Counted from the stretch's first letter, positions 45,387 to 56,181 are shown. The stretch is DNA of 64,000 nucleotides from Roseovarius nubinhibens ISM (GCF_000152625.1 NZ_CH724156.1:8966-72965), one strand, 5' to 3'. The notes: generated by a model from the letters alone, not told the origin. Translations and numbers: made by a program.

Positions 45387-46153
45387 GCCGCGCTCCGCGC
45401 CCGTTCGCCCTGCGCCCAGGCCCGCGCCGCATCGCCAAAGGCGCTGAACAAGGGCCGCGACACCGGATCGGTGCAGGCGTTATACTCCGGATGCCACTGC
45501 ACCCCCAGCGCAAAGCCCTTGGCCCCCTCGACATAGATCGCCTCGGGCGTGCCATCGGGCGCATGCCCGTCGATCACCACGCCCTTGCCCGGGCGCACGA
45601 TGCCTTGGCCATGCAGCGTATTGGTCATCACCTCCACCGCGCCGAGCAGCCCGTGAAACGGCCCGCCCTCGCTGAACCGCACCACATGGCGCAGCGCGAA
45701 TTTCTCTTCGAGCGTGCCATCGGGCGGCATCCGGTGGTTTTCCCGCCCCGGAAGCTCGCGGATCTCGGGATGCAGGCTGCCCCCCAGCGCCACGTTCATC
45801 TCCTGAAAGCCCCGGCAAATGCCGAGAACCGGCTGCCCGCGCTCGACACAGGCCCGCACCAGCGGCAGGGTGATCGCATCCCGCGCTCGATCAAACGCGC
45901 CATGCGCCGGGGTTTCATCCTCGCCATATTCGCTGGGATGGACATTGGGCCGCCCGCCGGTGAGCAAGAACCCGTCACAGACATCGAGCAATTCCTCGAC
46001 CGTGACGAACCGTGGATCGGCGGCAATCGCCAGCGGCATACAGCCCGCCACCTCGGCCACGGCAGTGGTGTTCATCACCCCCACCGCATGCACGGGATAG
46101 CGATCCTCAAGTTCCTGAAAATTCCCGATGATCCCAATGACCGGACGCGCCAT
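45383..46153 (-). CDS. Gamma-glutamyl-gamma-aminobutyrate hydrolase-like protein (peptidase C26)
   Basis: A 256-aa class I glutamine-amidotransferase fold. The nucleophile elbow VLGICRGFQEMNVALGG carries the catalytic Cys, and the C-terminal VQWHPEYN supplies the His-Glu. This matches PuuD-type hydrolases of putrescine catabolism or related gamma-glutamyl amide hydrolases. There is no puu operon around it, so the exact substrate is open. Confidence 0.9.
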   Translation of the reverse strand: MARPVIGIIGNFQELEDRYPVHAVGVMNTTAVAEVAGCMPLAIAADPRFVTVEELLDVCDGFLLTGGRPNVHPSEYGEDETPAHGAFDRARDAITLPLVRACVERGQPVLGICRGFQEMNVALGGSLHPEIRELPGRENHRMPPDGTLEEKFALRHVVRFSEGGPFHGLLGAVEVMTNTLHGQGIVRPGKGVVIDGHAPDGTPEAIYVEGAKGFALGVQWHPEYNACTDPVSRPLFSAFGDAARAWAQGERARSAA

Positions 46154-46258
46154 GATTGTCGATTCTCCTGACCTTCACAGGCATCCATACTACGGCGCAA
46201 GCGTCAAGAAAACGTCGCCAAGAGGCAAGACGCCTGTGCAGCGCCGCACATCCTGCCG

Positions 46259-46288
46259 CAAAATCAGGCCGGAGACACCGGCCTGATC
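46259..46288 (-). terminator. Terminator of the small membrane protein gene
   Basis: TCAGGCCGG (46264-46272) pairs with CCGGCCTGA (46278-46286). Reading the minus strand the stem is followed by TTTTGC. It lies 27 nt after the stop of the upstream small gene. Confidence 0.75.
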
Positions 46289-46314
46289 AAGGCTTGGGCA
46301 TTGCCGAGGCGATG

Positions 46315-46620
46315 TTACTCACCCGCGGGCACGGTCTGCGTCTCGGCGCCCTCGGTGGCGCCCGGCGTGGCCTCTGGCACGACGCCCGGCTCGGCCGGCG
46401 CCACTTCCGGCGCGCGGGTCTCATCGGCCTCTTGCTGCTGGACCACCCCGGCCGGGGCCTCCTCGCCCGAGGCGTCACGCGGCTCATTGCCATTGGCGAC
46501 AAGCCAGATCCCGAGAATGCCGATCATCAGCACGCCAAAGAGAAAGGCCAGCGCCATCCCGCTCAGCGGCCCTTTGTGACGGCGTTCCTGTTCGTGAATA
46601 TTGGTTTGCGGTGCGGACAT
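46315..46620 (-). CDS. Small single-TM protein, unknown
   Basis: A 101-aa protein: 20 residue charged N-terminus, one TM helix (about 21-43, MALAFLFGVLMIGILGIWLV), then an acidic Pro/Glu/Ala-rich, low-complexity C-terminus, presumably periplasmic. GGAG lies just before the ATG at 46620. It is divergent from pepN. I do not recognise a family. Confidence 0.7.
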   Translation of the reverse strand: MSAPQTNIHEQERRHKGPLSGMALAFLFGVLMIGILGIWLVANGNEPRDASGEEAPAGVVQQQEADETRAPEVAPAEPGVVPEATPGATEGAETQTVPAGE

Positions 46621-46726
46621 CTGCTCCCTCCAATCGGTCAAAGGCGGCAGGCGGCCCATTGCACACCTGCCCTCGGGCACATAACGTCCCGCCGAAACAG
46701 AAGTTCCCAAGCCCAAGGACAGCAGG

Positions 46727-49279
46727 ATGAAAGACGCAAGCCCCGCGCCGGTCTATCTCAAGGATTACACCCCCTTTTCCCATCTCGTGGACGAGGTGCA
46801 TCTGACCTTTCAGCTCGAGCCCGCAAAAACCCGCGTCATCAGCCGCATCCGCTTTCGCCCCAACCCCGACGCCACCGCCGCGCCGCTGCGTCTCGATGGC
46901 GAAGGGCTGGTGCTGCTTTGGGCCAAGATCGACGGCAATCCCGTCACCCCCGAGGTGGACGAGGCCGGGCTCACCTGCACCGTGCCCGACGCGCCCTTCA
47001 CCTGGGAGGCCGAGGTCGAGATCAACCCCGAGGCCAACACCGCGCTCGAAGGGCTCTACCGCTCTTCCGGCATGTATTGCACCCAATGCGAGGCGCAGGG
47101 CTTTCGCAAGATCACCTATTACCCCGACCGCCCCGATGTGATGAGCATCTTCACCGTCCGCATCGAAGGCGAGGAAAGCGTGCTGCTCTCCAATGGCAAC
47201 CCGGTGGCCTCGGGCGATGGCTGGGCCGAATGGCACGATCCCTGGCCCAAACCCGCCTATCTCTTCGCGCTGGTGGCGGGAAATCTCGTCAACCACCCCG
47301 ACCGTTTCACCACCGCCTCGGGCCGCGAGGTAGAATTGAATATCTGGGTGCGCCCCGGCGATGAAGGCAAATGCGCCTTCGGCATGGAGGCGCTGAAACG
47401 CTCCATGGCCTGGGATGAAGAGGTCTATGGCCGCGAATACGACTTGGACATCTTCAACATTGTCGCCGTGGATGACTTCAACATGGGCGCGATGGAAAAC
47501 AAAGGCTTGAACATTTTCAACTCAAGCTGCGTTCTGGCCAGTCCCGAAACCTCGACGGACGCAAACTTTGAACGCATCGAAGCGATCATCGCGCATGAGT
47601 ATTTCCACAACTGGACCGGCAACCGGATCACCTGCCGCGACTGGTTTCAGCTCTGCCTCAAAGAGGGTCTCACCGTCTACCGCGACGCCCAGTTCACCTC
47701 CGACATGCGCTCGGCCCCGGTGAAACGGATCGAGGACGTGATCGCGCTCCGCGCCCGGCAGTTCCGCGAGGACAACGGCCCGCTCGCCCACCCGGTGCGC
47801 CCCGCCTCCTTTGTCGAGATCAACAATTTCTACACCGCCACCGTCTATGAAAAAGGCGCCGAGCTCATCGGCATGCTGAAAACCCTCGTCGGCGACGAGG
47901 CTTATGCGCGCGCGCTCGATCTCTATTTCAGCCGCCACGATGGCGACGCCGCCACGATCGAGGATTGGCTCAAGGTGTTCGAAGATGTGACCGGCCGCGA
48001 CCTGAGCCAGTTCAAACGCTGGTACGAACATGCCGGCACCCCGCGCCTGCATGTCACCGAGGATTATGAGGGCGACCGCTACACGCTCACCTTCCGGCAG
48101 GAAACGCCCCCCACCCCCGGCCAGCCCGAGAAACCGCCGCGCGTCATCCCCATCGCCCTTGGCCTGCTTGGCCCCAATGGCGACGAAATCCTGCCCACCC
48201 AAGTGCTCGAGATGACCGAGGCGGAGCAGAGCTTTACCTTCGACGGCATCCCGTCCCGCCCGACGCCCTCGATCCTGCGCGGCTTTTCCGCCCCGGTGAT
48301 CCTGACCCGCCCGAGCAGCAACAGCGAACGCGCCTTCCTGCTCGCCCATGACACCGACCCGTTCAACAAATGGGAGGCCGGACGCGCCCTGGCCCGCGAC
48401 GGGCTTCTGTCGATGATCACCAAGGGCGCCGCCCCCGATGATCTCTACCTCGACGCGGTGCTCACCATGGCCCGCGACGACAGTCTCGATCCCGCCTTCC
48501 GCGCCCTCGCCCTCGCCCTGCCGAGCCAGGACGACCTCGCCCAGTCGCTGCACGAAGCCGGGCACTCCCCCGACCCGCAGGCGATCTGGGACGCGCTCGA
48601 GACCCTGCGCCAGGCCCGCGCCCACAAGCTGCAGGACCTCGCGCCGCGCCTTTACGCGCAATATCAGGTCGAGGCCCCCTACGCCCCCGATGCCGAACAA
48701 TCCGGCGCCCGCGCTCTCGCCAATGCGGCGCTCGGCCTGATCACCCGGCTCGATGGCGGTGCCCAGGCCCAGGCCCAGTTCGACCGCGCCGACAACATGA
48801 CCCAGCAGCTCGCCGCGCTGGCCAACCTGCTGCAGGCCGGCCGGGGCGAGACCGCGCTCGCCGCCTTCTATGATCAATGGAAGGACGACCGTCTGGTGAT
48901 CGACAAATGGTTCTCGCTGCAGGTGCTCCACGCCGCGCCCGACCGCGCCGCCGACATCACCCGGGCGCTCACCGAACATCCCGATTTCACCCCGCGCAAC
49001 CCGAACCGCTTCCGCGCCACCCTGGGCGCGCTGGCGCAGAACCACGCAGGCTTTCACCATGCGAGCGGCGCGGGCTATGCGCTCTTGGCTCAGTGGCTCA
49101 AGACGCTCGATCCGATCAACCCGCAGACCACCGCCCGCATGTGCACCGCCTTTGAAACCTGGACGCGCTACGACGCCGCCCGTCAGGACAAGGCCCGCGA
49201 TGCGTTGGAGGATCTGCTGGATCTCGACGGGCTGAGCCGCGACACGACCGAAATGGTCACCCGCATTCTCGAAGCCTAA
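46727..49279 (+). CDS. pepN: Aminopeptidase N (M1 family)
   Basis: An 850-aa cytoplasmic zinc aminopeptidase. The substrate-recognition GAMEN motif is at about 254-258, and the zinc site HEYFHNW (HExxH) is at about 290, with the downstream Glu in LKEGLTV. Length and C-terminal DUF3458-type domains match E. coli PepN rather than short M1 enzymes. It degrades peptides from the N-terminus. AAGGA precedes the ATG. Confidence 0.97.
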   Translation: MKDASPAPVYLKDYTPFSHLVDEVHLTFQLEPAKTRVISRIRFRPNPDATAAPLRLDGEGLVLLWAKIDGNPVTPEVDEAGLTCTVPDAPFTWEAEVEINPEANTALEGLYRSSGMYCTQCEAQGFRKITYYPDRPDVMSIFTVRIEGEESVLLSNGNPVASGDGWAEWHDPWPKPAYLFALVAGNLVNHPDRFTTASGREVELNIWVRPGDEGKCAFGMEALKRSMAWDEEVYGREYDLDIFNIVAVDDFNMGAMENKGLNIFNSSCVLASPETSTDANFERIEAIIAHEYFHNWTGNRITCRDWFQLCLKEGLTVYRDAQFTSDMRSAPVKRIEDVIALRARQFREDNGPLAHPVRPASFVEINNFYTATVYEKGAELIGMLKTLVGDEAYARALDLYFSRHDGDAATIEDWLKVFEDVTGRDLSQFKRWYEHAGTPRLHVTEDYEGDRYTLTFRQETPPTPGQPEKPPRVIPIALGLLGPNGDEILPTQVLEMTEAEQSFTFDGIPSRPTPSILRGFSAPVILTRPSSNSERAFLLAHDTDPFNKWEAGRALARDGLLSMITKGAAPDDLYLDAVLTMARDDSLDPAFRALALALPSQDDLAQSLHEAGHSPDPQAIWDALETLRQARAHKLQDLAPRLYAQYQVEAPYAPDAEQSGARALANAALGLITRLDGGAQAQAQFDRADNMTQQLAALANLLQAGRGETALAAFYDQWKDDRLVIDKWFSLQVLHAAPDRAADITRALTEHPDFTPRNPNRFRATLGALAQNHAGFHHASGAGYALLAQWLKTLDPINPQTTARMCTAFETWTRYDAARQDKARDALEDLLDLDGLSRDTTEMVTRILEA

Positions 49280-49307
49280 GAGGGGTAGAGGCCGGGGACG
49301 GCAGGGA

Positions 49308-50243
49308 TCAGTTGCGCCCTGCCGCTTCCTTTTCGGGGATGGTGGCGATCTCATCCTCGGAGGCGCCCGTGACCGACGCGACTTTCACAACCGCGGCAAG
49401 ATCCTCAGGCCGTGGATTGGGCCGCGCATTGGGCCGCGTGCTCGCAGCCTCCTCCGCCGCCGCCGCCGCAATCTGCGCGCCGAAATGCGCAGGCCGCGCC
49501 TTGGGCCGCTGGGTCAGACCGACGCAATAGGGCTGCTTGCGCATCCAGCGCTTCATATCCTCGCGCTTGGCCCGGCTGTGGAACGGCCCCCAATCGGCGG
49601 CCACGCCCCGCATCCCCGCCGACACAACGCCATCGCGCGGCACTGTCACCGCCATGATCCGCGTCGCACAGGCAAGGTTGAGCGCCCCGTTCTTGAGCGC
49701 CCCGCCGCTGCGCGCCTGACAGCCATAACCGCGCGCCGTGGCGGGCAGAATCTGCAACAGCCCGTACCATTTGCCGCCACCGCCCACCGCATCGGGACGA
49801 TAGGTGCTCTCATGCTTGGCCAGGGTCGACATCAGCCCGACCCAGAACGCCCGCCGGTCGGCGGCGCTCGCCATCGGATAGGCCGGGCACCAATTGGCAA
49901 TGTCACGCGGCACCGTGTTGACCAGCGGCTTGCCATGGGTCTTGAGCGCCCCAAGCGCCGCGCGCGTCCACATGTCCGAGCCGCGCCGCCCCTGCCAGCG
50001 GGTCTGCGGCAAGGTCTCGAGCCGCGCCTGAGGCCGCGACATCGCCCATTCGGGGCGCGGCATGGCGGGCAGTTCATCAGGCGTTGTGATCATGCCAGAG
50101 GCCGCTGACGCCACCGAGGTCGGCATCAAGACCGCCCCTGACGACAGGCCCTCGCCCGCCACGACGGGGGTCGCCACACCAAAACCGGCGCCCAAACCGC
50201 TGCACAGAATCGCAAGGCAAATATGTCGTAATCTGGCTTTCAT
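49308..50243 (-). CDS. Lysozyme-like transglycosylase SLT domain protein
   Basis: A 311-aa protein with an N-terminal signal peptide (cleavage near VVAG, about residue 30) and an SLT-type lysozyme domain: catalytic Glu145 in LAKHESTYRPDAVGGGGKWYGLLQILPATARGYGC. The C-terminus is Ala/Pro/Arg-rich and probably disordered. A periplasmic cell-wall hydrolase. I choose the ATG at 50243; an upstream frame to 50300 is possible but unsupported. Confidence 0.88.
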   Translation of the reverse strand: MKARLRHICLAILCSGLGAGFGVATPVVAGEGLSSGAVLMPTSVASAASGMITTPDELPAMPRPEWAMSRPQARLETLPQTRWQGRRGSDMWTRAALGALKTHGKPLVNTVPRDIANWCPAYPMASAADRRAFWVGLMSTLAKHESTYRPDAVGGGGKWYGLLQILPATARGYGCQARSGGALKNGALNLACATRIMAVTVPRDGVVSAGMRGVAADWGPFHSRAKREDMKRWMRKQPYCVGLTQRPKARPAHFGAQIAAAAAEEAASTRPNARPNPRPEDLAAVVKVASVTGASEDEIATIPEKEAAGRN

Positions 50244-50303
50244 CGCCGCAAGACTTCCCCAAAGCCGCCGGAAAATCAATCTGACCCCCGAAAGCTCCAC
50301 GCG

Positions 50304-50322
50304 ATGACCTTTGACGGGTCAT
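50304..50322. promoter_or_regulatory. Inverted repeat between SLT gene and unknown gene
   Basis: ATGACC-N7-GGTCAT, a perfect 6+6 inverted repeat in the 140-nt gap between the divergent SLT and 435-aa genes. It could be an operator; no regulator is nearby. Confidence 0.35.
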
Positions 50323-50383
50323 TATTATGCCCAGAATCGCCGTCACTTTCGGGCCAAGCCAACGATAATAAACGGATGCCAGA

Positions 50384-51691
50384 ATGCCTGTGACACGCCT
50401 CATCAAACGCGCCCTCGCCACCCAGACCGCCCAGTTCCTGCGGCGGCCCTCCGGCGCGGATTGGGACGGCCAAACCCAACTGTCACAACAAGAAATTGAC
50501 CATATGGCACAGCGCATCCTGCTCCCGTCGCTGCCCGTCTCGGACGAGGAAATGGCCCGTGCCCAGTTTCAGGACCGGGGTCAGAAAATGGCCCGTCAGG
50601 AAAACTGGCCGGCGCTTTCGGCGGCAATCCGCGCAGCAGACGAGACCCGGCTCGCCACACCGGGCGGTGAGATGGCCACAATGCTGCTCGCTTACGGCGC
50701 ACGCGGCGATGTGACCGCCGCCGCCGAGGACGCGCTCTATGATGGGGTGGTGCCGCCGAGCCATGGCATCGACGCGCTCGAAGAGGCCGCCCAAGAGCTG
50801 CCCGGCGACTATCCCACCGCCCTCGTCACGGCGCTCGCGCATATGGACATCGGGCTCGCCTGGCGCAACTTGCCAAAGGCCATCACCCAGATCGACATCA
50901 CCGACCGCGCCGCCCGCACCCATCACCATTTCGCCCGCGCCGCCCAGCTTCTCGCCCCCCATTGCGGCCTCACCCATGACGCGCCGTCGCTGGCCGCCGC
51001 GCAATGCGCCCTGCTCGCCGGGCAAACCCCGTCGCAGCGTCAGGTGGCCGATGATTACGAGGCGCTGATCCGGCTCGATCCCAACAGCCCGAAACATCTC
51101 CGCGCCATGGGCCGGGCGCTGCTGCCCGAATGCGGCGGCTCGCTGGCACAGCTCGAACTCGAGGCCCGCCGCGCCGCCACCCTCACCCAGTCGATCTGGG
51201 GCGCCGGCGGCTACACTTGGGTCCATCTCGACGCGCTGGCGCTTGACCCCGACGCGCTGATCCGGCTCGACGCCGAGTTTTTCGCCGATGGCATGCGCGA
51301 CATCCTCGCCCGCCGCAAGAACCAGCATATCGCCAATCTCCTCGCCGCCTATTGCGCCGCCGCGCTCAAGGGCGCGCCCGGTGCCCCCGGTGCCACGCCA
51401 GACAGCGCCGCCACCAACGCCGCCAAGGTAGACCCCGCCACGGGCACCGCCCTGCGCGCGCTCTTCGAATGGGTGCTCTCCACCCATCTGCAGGAATTGC
51501 ACCCGCTGATCTGGACCGAGGCGCTGCACCGTCCGGGCCTCGCCACAGCACTGCCCTCGCGCCGCTCGCTGGTGCGCGCGGGCCGTCACGCGGCGCTTGG
51601 CATGATCGCCACGGTCTTCGCCGACAAGCTCGCCAATGGCCGCTCGATCGCCTTTTCCACCGCCGGCATGTATCAGCTCGACCCGATGTAA
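50384..51691 (+). CDS. Helical repeat protein of unknown function
   Basis: A 435-aa protein, largely helical, Ala-rich, with no signal peptide or TM helix. Segments such as ADDYEALIRLDPNSPKHLRAMGRALL resemble tetratricopeptide helices, so it may be a TPR-like scaffold. The C-terminal FSTAGMYQLDPM is tidy and the gene appears intact. I do not recognise a family. It is followed by gatB (71-nt gap) on the same strand, but no functional link is evident. Confidence 0.7.
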   Translation: MPVTRLIKRALATQTAQFLRRPSGADWDGQTQLSQQEIDHMAQRILLPSLPVSDEEMARAQFQDRGQKMARQENWPALSAAIRAADETRLATPGGEMATMLLAYGARGDVTAAAEDALYDGVVPPSHGIDALEEAAQELPGDYPTALVTALAHMDIGLAWRNLPKAITQIDITDRAARTHHHFARAAQLLAPHCGLTHDAPSLAAAQCALLAGQTPSQRQVADDYEALIRLDPNSPKHLRAMGRALLPECGGSLAQLELEARRAATLTQSIWGAGGYTWVHLDALALDPDALIRLDAEFFADGMRDILARRKNQHIANLLAAYCAAALKGAPGAPGATPDSAATNAAKVDPATGTALRALFEWVLSTHLQELHPLIWTEALHRPGLATALPSRRSLVRAGRHAALGMIATVFADKLANGRSIAFSTAGMYQLDPM

Positions 51692-51762
51692 GCCCATTCT
51701 GCCTTGCCCCCTCGCCCGCCCTGTCCTAGAACGCCCACGTTCTGAACAGCCATGGTGCGACG

Positions 51763-53274
51763 ATGCTTGACCTCACATATGACACGCCAAAGCCCAAGGT
51801 GATCGCCGGGGCCAAACAGGATTGGGAACTGGTGATCGGGATGGAAGTCCACGCCCAGGTCGCCAGCCGGGCCAAGCTTTTCTCGGGCGCCTCCACCCAA
51901 TTCGGCGCCGAGCCGAACTCGAACGTGGCCTTCGTCGACGCCGCCATGCCCGGCATGCTGCCGGTGATCAACGAATTCTGCGTCGAACAGACCGTGCGCA
52001 CCGGGCTCGGGCTCAAGGCGGACATCAACCTGAAATCCGCCTTCGACCGCAAGAACTACTTCTACCCCGACCTGCCGCAAGGCTATCAGATCAGCCAGCT
52101 CTACCATCCGATTGTCGGCGAAGGCGAAATCCTCGTCGATCTCGAGCCTGGCATCGCGCGCCTCGTGCGCATCGAACGCATCCATATGGAACAGGACGCG
52201 GGCAAATCGATCCACGACATGGACCCCAACATGTCCTTCGTCGATCTCAACCGGACCGGCGTCTGCCTGATGGAGATCGTCTCGCGCCCCGACATCCGCG
52301 GCCCCGAAGAGGCCGCCGCCTATGTCGGCAAGCTGCGCCAGATCCTGCGCTACCTCGGCACTTGCGACGGCAACATGCAAAACGGCAACCTGCGCGCCGA
52401 TGTGAACGTCTCCATCTGCCAGCCCGGCGCCTACGAGAGGTTCCGCGAAACCGGTGATTTCTCGCATCTCGGCACCCGCTGCGAAATCAAGAACATGAAC
52501 TCGATGCGCTTTATCCAGGCCGCGATCGAGGTCGAAGCCCGCCGTCAGATCGCCATCGTCGAAGCAGGCGGCGCGGTGGTGCAGGAAACCCGGCTCTACG
52601 ACCCGGACCGCAACGAAACCCGCTCGATGCGCTCCAAGGAAGAGGCCCATGACTACCGCTACTTCCCCGATCCCGACCTGCTGCCGCTCGAAATCGAACA
52701 GGCTTGGGTCGACGAGATCAAGGCCTCCCTGCCCGAGCTCCCCGACGAGAAAAAAGCACGTTTCGTGACCGCCTTCGGGCTGAGCGAATATGACGCCAGC
52801 GTGCTCACCGCCGATGTCGCCAACGCCGCCTATTTCGAAGAGGCCGCCCAGGACCGCGACGGCAAGCTGGTGGCAAACTGGGTCATCAACGAGCTTTTCG
52901 GCCGCCTCAAGAAGGACGACCGCGACATCACCGACTGCCCGGTGACCCCGGCCCAGCTCGGCGGCATCGTCGATCTCATCGCCTCCGACGCCATCTCCGG
53001 CAAGATCGCCAAGGATCTCTTCGAGATCGTCTACACCGAAGGCGGCGACCCGGCCCAGATCGTCGAAGAACGCGGCATGAAACAGGTGACCGACACCGGC
53101 GCCATCGAGACCGCCGTCGATCAGATCATCGCCGACAACCCGGCCCAGGTCGAAAAGGCCAAACAGAACCCCAAGCTCGCCGGCTGGTTCGTCGGTCAGG
53201 TGATGAAAGCCACGGGCGGCAAGGCCAACCCCAAAGCCGTCAACGAAATCGTCGCCGCCAAGCTCGGCCTCTAA
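51763..53274 (+). CDS. gatB: Asp-tRNA(Asn)/Glu-tRNA(Gln) amidotransferase subunit B
   Basis: A 503-aa GatB: N-terminal kinase-like domain with [13 protein letters not shown] and the [26 protein letters not shown] motif, then the QQMM helical domain and the C-terminal GatB/Yqey domain ending [16 protein letters not shown]. With GatA and GatC it makes Gln-tRNA or Asn-tRNA by amidation. gatA and gatC are not adjacent. A clear terminator follows. Confidence 0.97.
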   Translation: MLDLTYDTPKPKVIAGAKQDWELVIGMEVHAQVASRAKLFSGASTQFGAEPNSNVAFVDAAMPGMLPVINEFCVEQTVRTGLGLKADINLKSAFDRKNYFYPDLPQGYQISQLYHPIVGEGEILVDLEPGIARLVRIERIHMEQDAGKSIHDMDPNMSFVDLNRTGVCLMEIVSRPDIRGPEEAAAYVGKLRQILRYLGTCDGNMQNGNLRADVNVSICQPGAYERFRETGDFSHLGTRCEIKNMNSMRFIQAAIEVEARRQIAIVEAGGAVVQETRLYDPDRNETRSMRSKEEAHDYRYFPDPDLLPLEIEQAWVDEIKASLPELPDEKKARFVTAFGLSEYDASVLTADVANAAYFEEAAQDRDGKLVANWVINELFGRLKKDDRDITDCPVTPAQLGGIVDLIASDAISGKIAKDLFEIVYTEGGDPAQIVEERGMKQVTDTGAIETAVDQIIADNPAQVEKAKQNPKLAGWFVGQVMKATGGKANPKAVNEIVAAKLGL

Positions 53275-53302
53275 AGCCAAGGTAACGACAAACAGACATA
53301 AC

Positions 53303-53335
53303 ACGGGCCGGGATCACCCCCGGCCCGTTTTCTTT
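53303..53335 (+). terminator. Rho-independent terminator of gatB
   Basis: ACGGGCCGGG (53303-53312) pairs with CCCGGCCCGT (53319-53328) with an ATCACC loop, followed by TTTCTTT, 28 nt after the gatB stop. Confidence 0.92.
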
Positions 53336-53483
53336 CTGCCCCCCAAGCCACGCCTCACCGTGCCGGGGCACGCCCTACCTGCGCCCGGCCAATTCTTTCG
53401 ATGGCGTCCTCCGGCACGGGGCTTGACCCACCCCAGCCCTCCGCTCATTCTGTCACAATAGCTAGCACACGACAGGATTTCCC

Positions 53484-54947
53484 GTGGCCCGCATATTCAA
53501 GATAGTCATATTCGCAGTATTCTCACTCACCTCCGCTGCAGGCGCACAGCCCTACGCCCAGCTCCTTGAAGAGTTTCACGCCCGCCCCTTCGTCTATGAA
53601 GACAAGCGGTTTCTTCAGGCCGCCCTCGCCTTTGAAGGCAGCTACCTCGGCCTCTGGGATGGCGATTGGGGAAAGAACAGCCAATCGGCCATGCGAAAAT
53701 GGACCTACCGGGAATTCAATGAAAGCCCCAGCAACTACCACGCAGCCCTGCTCGCCTTCTCTCTGGCACAACGCATGGATAGCGACGGCTGGGACATGCG
53801 TTACCTGCCTGAGAACAGACAATCCTTGATCTGGCCCTACACGACGATCACCATCGATCCCCCGTCAGACCATTTCCTGAATTTCCGGCACAGCCGCAGC
53901 AGCCTCTCTATGTCTTACGGGAGGCTCCCCCAGAAGACGGCGTCGAGCATCCATGACTACACCGGGGATCAGCATCAATCCTCGAGCGATCTATACACCG
54001 TCCGCAAGACCAATTTTGCCGTGACCAGCGCGCGCAAGGCCGATGGCTCGACCCTCTATACCCGCTCCGATTTCGTCGACGGGGCATGGTCGACGATCAT
54101 GCTCTATGCAGGTCCAAAGGATGCCAACATCCTCAACGCCGTCGCGGGCAGCATTACCTTGGGCAGAACCGGTCCTCTGACGATGGCTGACAATGGACGG
54201 CTCGAAGGCTCGCTCCTGGCGCTGGCAAGGCTTCTGGACGAGGAGAGCGACGACACCGGCGACGCTGTCGCCTCCGCCTCAAGCCCATCGGCACCTCCCG
54301 CCGCGCCCCCCGCAGGCGGCGACAGCACTGCCAGCAACGCATCCTCTGGCAGCGGCTTTGTCGTCTCCGCCGCCGGTCATATCCTCACCAATGCCCATGT
54401 CGTCGAAGGCTGCCGCCGCTTCACGGTAGATGGCAGCCCTGCCATGCTCTTGGCCAGTTCCGAGCAATATGACCTCGCCCTGTTGCAATCTCCCGAAGCC
54501 GCGTCTCGACCGGTGGCCACGTTTTCCGCCGCCTCGGCCAAGCTCAACTCGGATGTGACCGCGGTGGGCTTCCCCTATGCGGGGCTTCTCGGCGGGCTAA
54601 ACGTGACCCGTGGGACGGTCTCCTCTCTCAAGGGCATGGGCGGCGATCTGGTCACCATGCAAATCTCCGCCCCTGTGCAAAGCGGCAATTCCGGCGGTCC
54701 CTTGCTCGCCGCCGATGGTGAGGTGGTCGGCGTGGTGGTGGCCAAGCTCGACGCAGTCAAAGTCGCTGACCTGATGGGCGACCTGCCGCAGAATGTGAAT
54801 TTTGCCATTCGCGGGGAAATCGCCACGCTGTTCTTGTCCCAGAACGGCGTCGAGCCCAAGCTGAGCCTCGACGACAGCCCACTCAGCCCCGAAATGCTGG
54901 CCCGGCAGGCTCAGGGGTTCACCACTTTCATTGAATGCGGCCCCTGA
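53484..54947 (+). CDS. Exported trypsin-like serine protease
   Basis: A 487-aa protein with a signal peptide (cleavage after AGAQ, about residue 21). The N-terminal 250 residues include a short peptidoglycan-binding-like segment (GLWDGDWGKNSQSAMRKW) and an unassigned domain, a Ser/Pro/Ala linker (about 260-285), then an HtrA-like protease domain with His in LTNAHVV (about 305), Asp in YDLALL (about 330) and Ser in GNSGGP (about 403). No PDZ domain. A GTG start with ACAGGA upstream. Probably a periplasmic protease of unknown substrate. Confidence 0.88.
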   Translation: MARIFKIVIFAVFSLTSAAGAQPYAQLLEEFHARPFVYEDKRFLQAALAFEGSYLGLWDGDWGKNSQSAMRKWTYREFNESPSNYHAALLAFSLAQRMDSDGWDMRYLPENRQSLIWPYTTITIDPPSDHFLNFRHSRSSLSMSYGRLPQKTASSIHDYTGDQHQSSSDLYTVRKTNFAVTSARKADGSTLYTRSDFVDGAWSTIMLYAGPKDANILNAVAGSITLGRTGPLTMADNGRLEGSLLALARLLDEESDDTGDAVASASSPSAPPAAPPAGGDSTASNASSGSGFVVSAAGHILTNAHVVEGCRRFTVDGSPAMLLASSEQYDLALLQSPEAASRPVATFSAASAKLNSDVTAVGFPYAGLLGGLNVTRGTVSSLKGMGGDLVTMQISAPVQSGNSGGPLLAADGEVVGVVVAKLDAVKVADLMGDLPQNVNFAIRGEIATLFLSQNGVEPKLSLDDSPLSPEMLARQAQGFTTFIECGP

Positions 54948-54960
54948 GCCAACCGCCCCC

Positions 54961-56181
54961 CTATTCCGCCGCCTCGACCCGACGCCAGCCGGGAAACGGG
55001 TCCGCCATCCCGGCGAGCGCGGCCAGCGCCTCGGGGCCGCGCGCCGCTTCCTCGGGCACTAGGGCCGCATCGAGCCGCGCCCGCAGCGCGGGCCAGTCGA
55101 TGCCGCTGCCGATGAACACGATCTCCTGCCGCCGGTCGCCCCAGGGCTCCTGCCAATGCGCCTGCATATAGGCCCGCGCGCTGTCGTGATCGGGGCGGCG
55201 CGCCTCGGGCACGCTGGCCCACCACTGGCCCAAGGGCGCCACCGACGACAGCGCTCCCGCCAGCGAAAACTCGGCCACCCATTCGGGCCGCGTCGCGATC
55301 CAGAAATGCCCCTTGGCCCGGATCACCCCCGGCAAATCACCGTTCAACACCCCGTGGATCGCCGCTGGCACAAAGGGCCGCCGCGCCCGGTACACATAGC
55401 TCGTGACGCCGTATTCCTCGGTCTCCGGCACATGGTCGGCAAAGCCATAGAGCTCCTTGGCCCAGAGCGGATGCTCATGCGCCCGATCAAAGTCAAAAAG
55501 CCCGGTGTCGAGCACCAGAGCCGGCGCCACCTCCGACCGGTCGGTCTCGATGATCTTGGCATCGGCATTGAGGCTGCGAATGATCTTGCGCGCCGCATCG
55601 ACCCGCTCGGGCCCGGCATCGCTCACCTTGTTGAGCACGATCACATCGGCAAACTCGATCTGATCGGTGAGCAGATGCACCAGCGTCCGCTCATCGCCTT
55701 CGCCCATGACCTCGCCCCGGTCGTGCAGGAAATCATGGCTGGCGTAATCGCGCAAAAGGTTCACCGCATCCACCACCGTCACCATCGTGTCGAGCCGCGC
55801 CACATCCGACAGGCAGTCCCCCGCCTCGTCGCGAAACTCAAACGTCGCCGCCACCGGCAGCGGCTCGGAAATCCCCGTCGACTCGATGAGCAGGTAATCA
55901 AACCGCCCCTCTGCCGCGAGCCGGCGCACCTCGACCAAGAGATCGTCGCGCAGCGTGCAGCAGATGCAACCGTTCGACATCTCGACCAGCGTCTCATCGG
56001 TGCGCGACAGCTCGGTATCGGCGCGCACCAGATCGGCGTCGATATTGACCTCCGACATGTCATTGACGATGACCGCCACCCGGCGCCCCTCGCGGTTGTT
56101 GAGCACCCGGTTGAGCAGGGTTGTCTTCCCCGCCCCGAGAAATCCGGACAAAACGGTCACGGGCAGTCGGTTGTCACGCAT
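54961..56181 (-). CDS. COG0523 (CobW/ZigA-like) GTPase, probably zinc-related
   Basis: A 406-aa G3E GTPase: Walker A GFLGAGKT (13-20), metal-binding GCICC (71-75), NKxD-type NKVSD, and a C-terminal CobW_C domain. The ATG at 56181 has AGGAG 8 nt upstream; a GTG at 56223 is also open. A 15-bp Zur-type palindrome at 56234-56248 suggests zinc-starvation induction, as for ZigA/YciC metallochaperones that feed zinc to client proteins. CobW in cobalamin synthesis is less likely here. Confidence 0.88.
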   Translation of the reverse strand: MRDNRLPVTVLSGFLGAGKTTLLNRVLNNREGRRVAVIVNDMSEVNIDADLVRADTELSRTDETLVEMSNGCICCTLRDDLLVEVRRLAAEGRFDYLLIESTGISEPLPVAATFEFRDEAGDCLSDVARLDTMVTVVDAVNLLRDYASHDFLHDRGEVMGEGDERTLVHLLTDQIEFADVIVLNKVSDAGPERVDAARKIIRSLNADAKIIETDRSEVAPALVLDTGLFDFDRAHEHPLWAKELYGFADHVPETEEYGVTSYVYRARRPFVPAAIHGVLNGDLPGVIRAKGHFWIATRPEWVAEFSLAGALSSVAPLGQWWASVPEARRPDHDSARAYMQAHWQEPWGDRRQEIVFIGSGIDWPALRARLDAALVPEEAARGPEALAALAGMADPFPGWRRVEAAE

